From Croceibacterium xixiisoli (lineage in GTDB: Bacteria; Pseudomonadota; Alphaproteobacteria; Sphingomonadales; Sphingomonadaceae), in contig NZ_WTYJ01000001.1 in NCBI RefSeq assembly GCF_009827305.1, positions 620,001 to 684,000 of the forward strand: a DNA stretch of 64,000 nt. The letters are read 5' to 3'. The notes beneath the pieces were generated by a model, which saw nothing but the letters and a program-made list of their open reading frames with translations, ran no database searches and was not told where the DNA came from. The position numbers and the translations under genes were made by a program. Shown here piece by piece: positions 61,803-64,000 of the stretch. The first letter of the stretch is position 1, and every line of letters begins with the position of its first letter.

Positions 61803-61952
61803 GGAGCGGGCGCACTAGCGAAAGCTGGTCGATGACGCAACGCCCATTTCAAACATATGCCAATTGCGCGGCCTATTGCTTGCCCGTCATTCACGCAACG
61901 GTTAGCGTCCGCACCAGATTTCGAAGAATTGGTAGATTCCGAAGGATTGGTA

Positions 61953-63431
61953 ATGGCCGACAATGAAGTGAAGATGCAGCGCATCGCCGGGCATAGCGAG
62001 GATCGGTTCCTCGGCTCCGATGTGTTTGAAAGTGGCGGGCGCAATCTGCCGCCTCCGCGCCGGGGCGGCACGGTGCGCGAAGATGCGCGCGATATCGATA
62101 TCTATCATCAGTGCGATGTGGTGGTGATCGGCGGCGGGCCGGCCGGCTGCGCCGCTGCCTGGGCCGCCGCGAAGGCTGGGGCCGATGTCACGCTGGTGGA
62201 ACGCTACAACCATCTGGGCGGGCTTTCGACTGGCGGCATGGTAATGTGGATCGACCGCATGACCGATTGGCAGGGCAATCATGTCATCCAGGGTTTCGCG
62301 CGCGAATTCATCGAACGCATGCCCGCCGATGCCGTTGCCGGACCGCCGCGGATCGACTGGGGCTCCACCGACAAGGGCAAGGCCGCCTATTGGGGGCAGC
62401 GGACCACAGCGTTCCACGGTATCGTCTGCTGGGCGCCGACGATCGATCCCGAACGGATGAAGCTCAACAATCAGGAAATGCTGCTCGAAGCCGGCGTGCG
62501 CATCGTCTTCCACGCCTGGGCCGCGCGCCCGCTGGTGGAACATGGCGTGGCCAAGGGCGTCATTTTCGAAAGCAAGGCCGGGCGAAATGCGCTGCTGGCC
62601 AAGGTGGTCATCGACACCACCGGTGACGGGGACATGTTCGCCCGCGCCGGCGCCGATTTCGACACCGATATCGAGGAAGGCGACGTCCACCATTCGATGA
62701 ACACCGGCTGGGTGCTGGGCGGCGTCGACATGGACCGCTGGATCGATTGGAAGGTCCACAATCCCGATCAGCTGCGCCAGTTCATGGATCGCGGGCGCGA
62801 AGAACTCGGCTTCTTCCAGACGCCCTATGTCAGCTGGCGTTCGGACATCGCCCTGTTCCTCGGCCCGCGCCAGTCCGGCCTGTCGGCGCTGGACGTGGAC
62901 GATATGACGGAGGTGGAAATCCGCAGCCATCGTTTGATGGAGGGGCATTGCCACTTCTTCCGCAAGCATGCCCCCGGCTTCGACAATGCCTACAGCCTGC
63001 AGAGCGGCAACCAGCTCGGCGTGCGCCATACCCGCCGCCTGGCCGGTATCGGCCGGATCGAGCGCAAGGATTGGGCCAATGGCGTGCCGGCGGCGGACGA
63101 AGTGGGCATCAGCCCCTCGCTCAGCCCCAAATTCCCGGTGCTTTCCGTACCCTATGGTGCGATTGTGCCGCGTTCGCTCGACGGGCTGCTCGTGGGCGGG
63201 CGGCATATTTCCTGCGACGCGAACAGCCACGGTTTCATGCGCGAAATCCCGCAATGCTGGATGACGGGCCATGCAGCGGGCGCAGCGGCGGCAGTCGCGG
63301 CCAATCGCGGGGTGCAGCCGCGCGAAGTCGATGTGAACGAAGTGCGTGCGCTGCTGCGGTCACAGGGCGCGCATCTCAGCGATGATGCGGCGGTGGCTGC
63401 CGCAGGTCAGGCGAGCGTCGCGGCTGAATAA
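61953..63431 (+). CDS. FAD-dependent oxidoreductase
   Basis: A 492-residue flavoprotein. The dinucleotide-binding motif is VVVIGGGPAGCAAAWAAAKAG (about residues 55-75), followed by the ribose-binding Glu in TLVERYNHLGGLSTGGMV. The later DTTGDGDMFARAGA and LVGGRHISCDANSHGFMR segments match the FAD_oxidored (PF12831) group. AAGGA precedes ATG 61953; the frame is open 32 codons upstream without similarity. Substrate unknown. Convergent with an IlvD/Edd gene through a strong terminator; no clear pathway partner. Confidence 0.85.
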   Translation: MADNEVKMQRIAGHSEDRFLGSDVFESGGRNLPPPRRGGTVREDARDIDIYHQCDVVVIGGGPAGCAAAWAAAKAGADVTLVERYNHLGGLSTGGMVMWIDRMTDWQGNHVIQGFAREFIERMPADAVAGPPRIDWGSTDKGKAAYWGQRTTAFHGIVCWAPTIDPERMKLNNQEMLLEAGVRIVFHAWAARPLVEHGVAKGVIFESKAGRNALLAKVVIDTTGDGDMFARAGADFDTDIEEGDVHHSMNTGWVLGGVDMDRWIDWKVHNPDQLRQFMDRGREELGFFQTPYVSWRSDIALFLGPRQSGLSALDVDDMTEVEIRSHRLMEGHCHFFRKHAPGFDNAYSLQSGNQLGVRHTRRLAGIGRIERKDWANGVPAADEVGISPSLSPKFPVLSVPYGAIVPRSLDGLLVGGRHISCDANSHGFMREIPQCWMTGHAAGAAAAVAANRGVQPREVDVNEVRALLRSQGAHLSDDAAVAAAGQASVAAE

Positions 63432-63453
63432 GCCGCAAGGTCAGGCCAGACAG

Positions 63454-63488
63454 AAAGGGCGCCGCCGGTCATGCCGGCGGCGCCCTTT
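63454..63488. terminator. Bidirectional hairpin terminator
   Basis: A perfect 15-bp stem (AAAGGGCGCCGCCGG at 63454-63468, complement at 63474-63488) with a 5-nt loop and flanking A and T runs on either side lies between the convergent oxidoreductase and dehydratase genes. Confidence 0.9.
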
Positions 63489-63524
63489 TCGTGTCAGCGC
63501 TGCGTAGTGCTGCAGGTCAGGACA

Positions 63525-64000
63525 TCAATCCTCCAGCGGCAGCAGCACACCCCCGGTGCTGAGCGGCTGCACCGCCTTGCGGAATGTGCCGAGATAGCCG
63601 GTGGCCGGCATCACATAGCCCGGCCCATTGCGCGTCGCGAGTTCGGCGGCGGATACGGCCATGTCGATGCTGCGGTTCTGCACGCTGATGGTGATCTCGT
63701 CACCATCGCGAATCTTGCCGATCGGTCCGCCGGTCGCCGCCTCGGGCGAAACTTCGGCCACGGTCAGTCCCTTCAGGCACAGGCCCGACAGCTGGCCATC
63801 GGTGACGAAGGCGGTCGTCTTGGCCAGGCCTGCAGCATCGAGAGCGAACAGCACGGCGCTGGCGCCGCCGCCCATGGCCGGGCCGCCCTTCAGCCCCTGA
63901 TTGCGACATACGACCACGTCGCCCGCCACCACCTGGCCTTCGGCAATCGCGTTCATGCATTCGGCGCCGGTTTCGAACACGCGGGCCGGGCCGGTGAATT
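63525..64000 (-). CDS. IlvD/Edd family dehydratase, C-terminal part
   Basis: The minus-strand frame is open to the window edge, giving about 158 C-terminal residues of a dihydroxy-acid/sugar-acid dehydratase: FTGPARVF, GDVVVCRNQGLKGGPAMG, FVTDGQLSGLC, VSPEAATGGPIG and DGDEI. These are conserved in Fe-S-dependent dehydratases for branched-chain amino acid synthesis (IlvD), the Entner-Doudoroff pathway (Edd) and sugar acids. The ending (PATGYLGTFRKAVQPLSTGGVLLP) suggests a sugar-acid member rather than housekeeping IlvD, but this is uncertain. The Fe-S cysteines lie outside the window. Confidence 0.85.
   Translation of the reverse strand, partial: FTGPARVFETGAECMNAIAEGQVVAGDVVVCRNQGLKGGPAMGGGASAVLFALDAAGLAKTTAFVTDGQLSGLCLKGLTVAEVSPEAATGGPIGKIRDGDEITISVQNRSIDMAVSAAELATRNGPGYVMPATGYLGTFRKAVQPLSTGGVLLPLED

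Overview
The window looks like the chromosome of a sphingomonad (Alphaproteobacteria, Sphingomonadales). It has high GC, sphingomonad-type TonB-dependent receptors with STN/plug/barrel layouts, a FecI/FecR/FecA unit, class II extradiol dioxygenase (LigAB) genes, an S46 peptidase and a lipoprotein-type sulfate-binding protein. No ribosomal or phylogenetic marker gene is present, so the genus is not assigned.

Layout. 1-8.6 kb: a gene tail, an S46 dipeptidyl-peptidase, a minus-strand puuD-like/ligA/ligB group, and the divergent sulfate ABC operon cysP-cysT-cysW-cysA. The puuD/cysP intergenic region carries two near-identical 18-bp elements. 8.6-17 kb: an LD-carboxypeptidase, then a compact operon of PepSY membrane protein, siderophore-type TonB receptor, ABC ATPase and two DUF3526-type permeases. 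17-24 kb: a GGDEF cyclase with an intact I-site, an orphan OmpR-type regulator, an ECF sigma/membrane-protein pair and a 1046-residue TonB receptor. 24-35 kb: divergent LysR/pirin genes, a two-HTH regulator divergent from a 2143-residue autotransporter, a TIGR03032-type gene translationally coupled to it, and a map/ParD-like pair. 35.5-38.4 kb: an OprO/P-type porin with a possible Pho box, and a secreted protein of unknown function.

38.44-49.78 kb is an integrative element inserted in the 3' end of tRNA-Thr(CGT). It has a P4-type integrase, a 17-bp direct repeat at both ends, arm-type ATACCCCC repeats, an AlpA-like excisionase, a RepA-like protein and small accessory genes. Its cargo is an OLD-like ATPase-TOPRIM protein, a 1643-residue single-polypeptide (type ISP) restriction-modification enzyme and an unrecognised gene, all on one strand in that order. 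There are no conjugation genes, so it reads as a small defence island and is the most interesting part of the window.

49.8-64 kb returns to chromosomal backbone: an ABC-F ATPase, a FecI/FecR/FecA system, a YegD-like Hsp70, topoisomerase IB, a group of four small exported proteins (one an I78-type inhibitor), tRNA-Cys, an FAD oxidoreductase and the 3' part of an IlvD/Edd dehydratase gene cut by the window edge.

Functional themes are uptake across the outer membrane (three TonB receptors, a porin, sulfate import), cell-surface display (autotransporter) and mobile defence.
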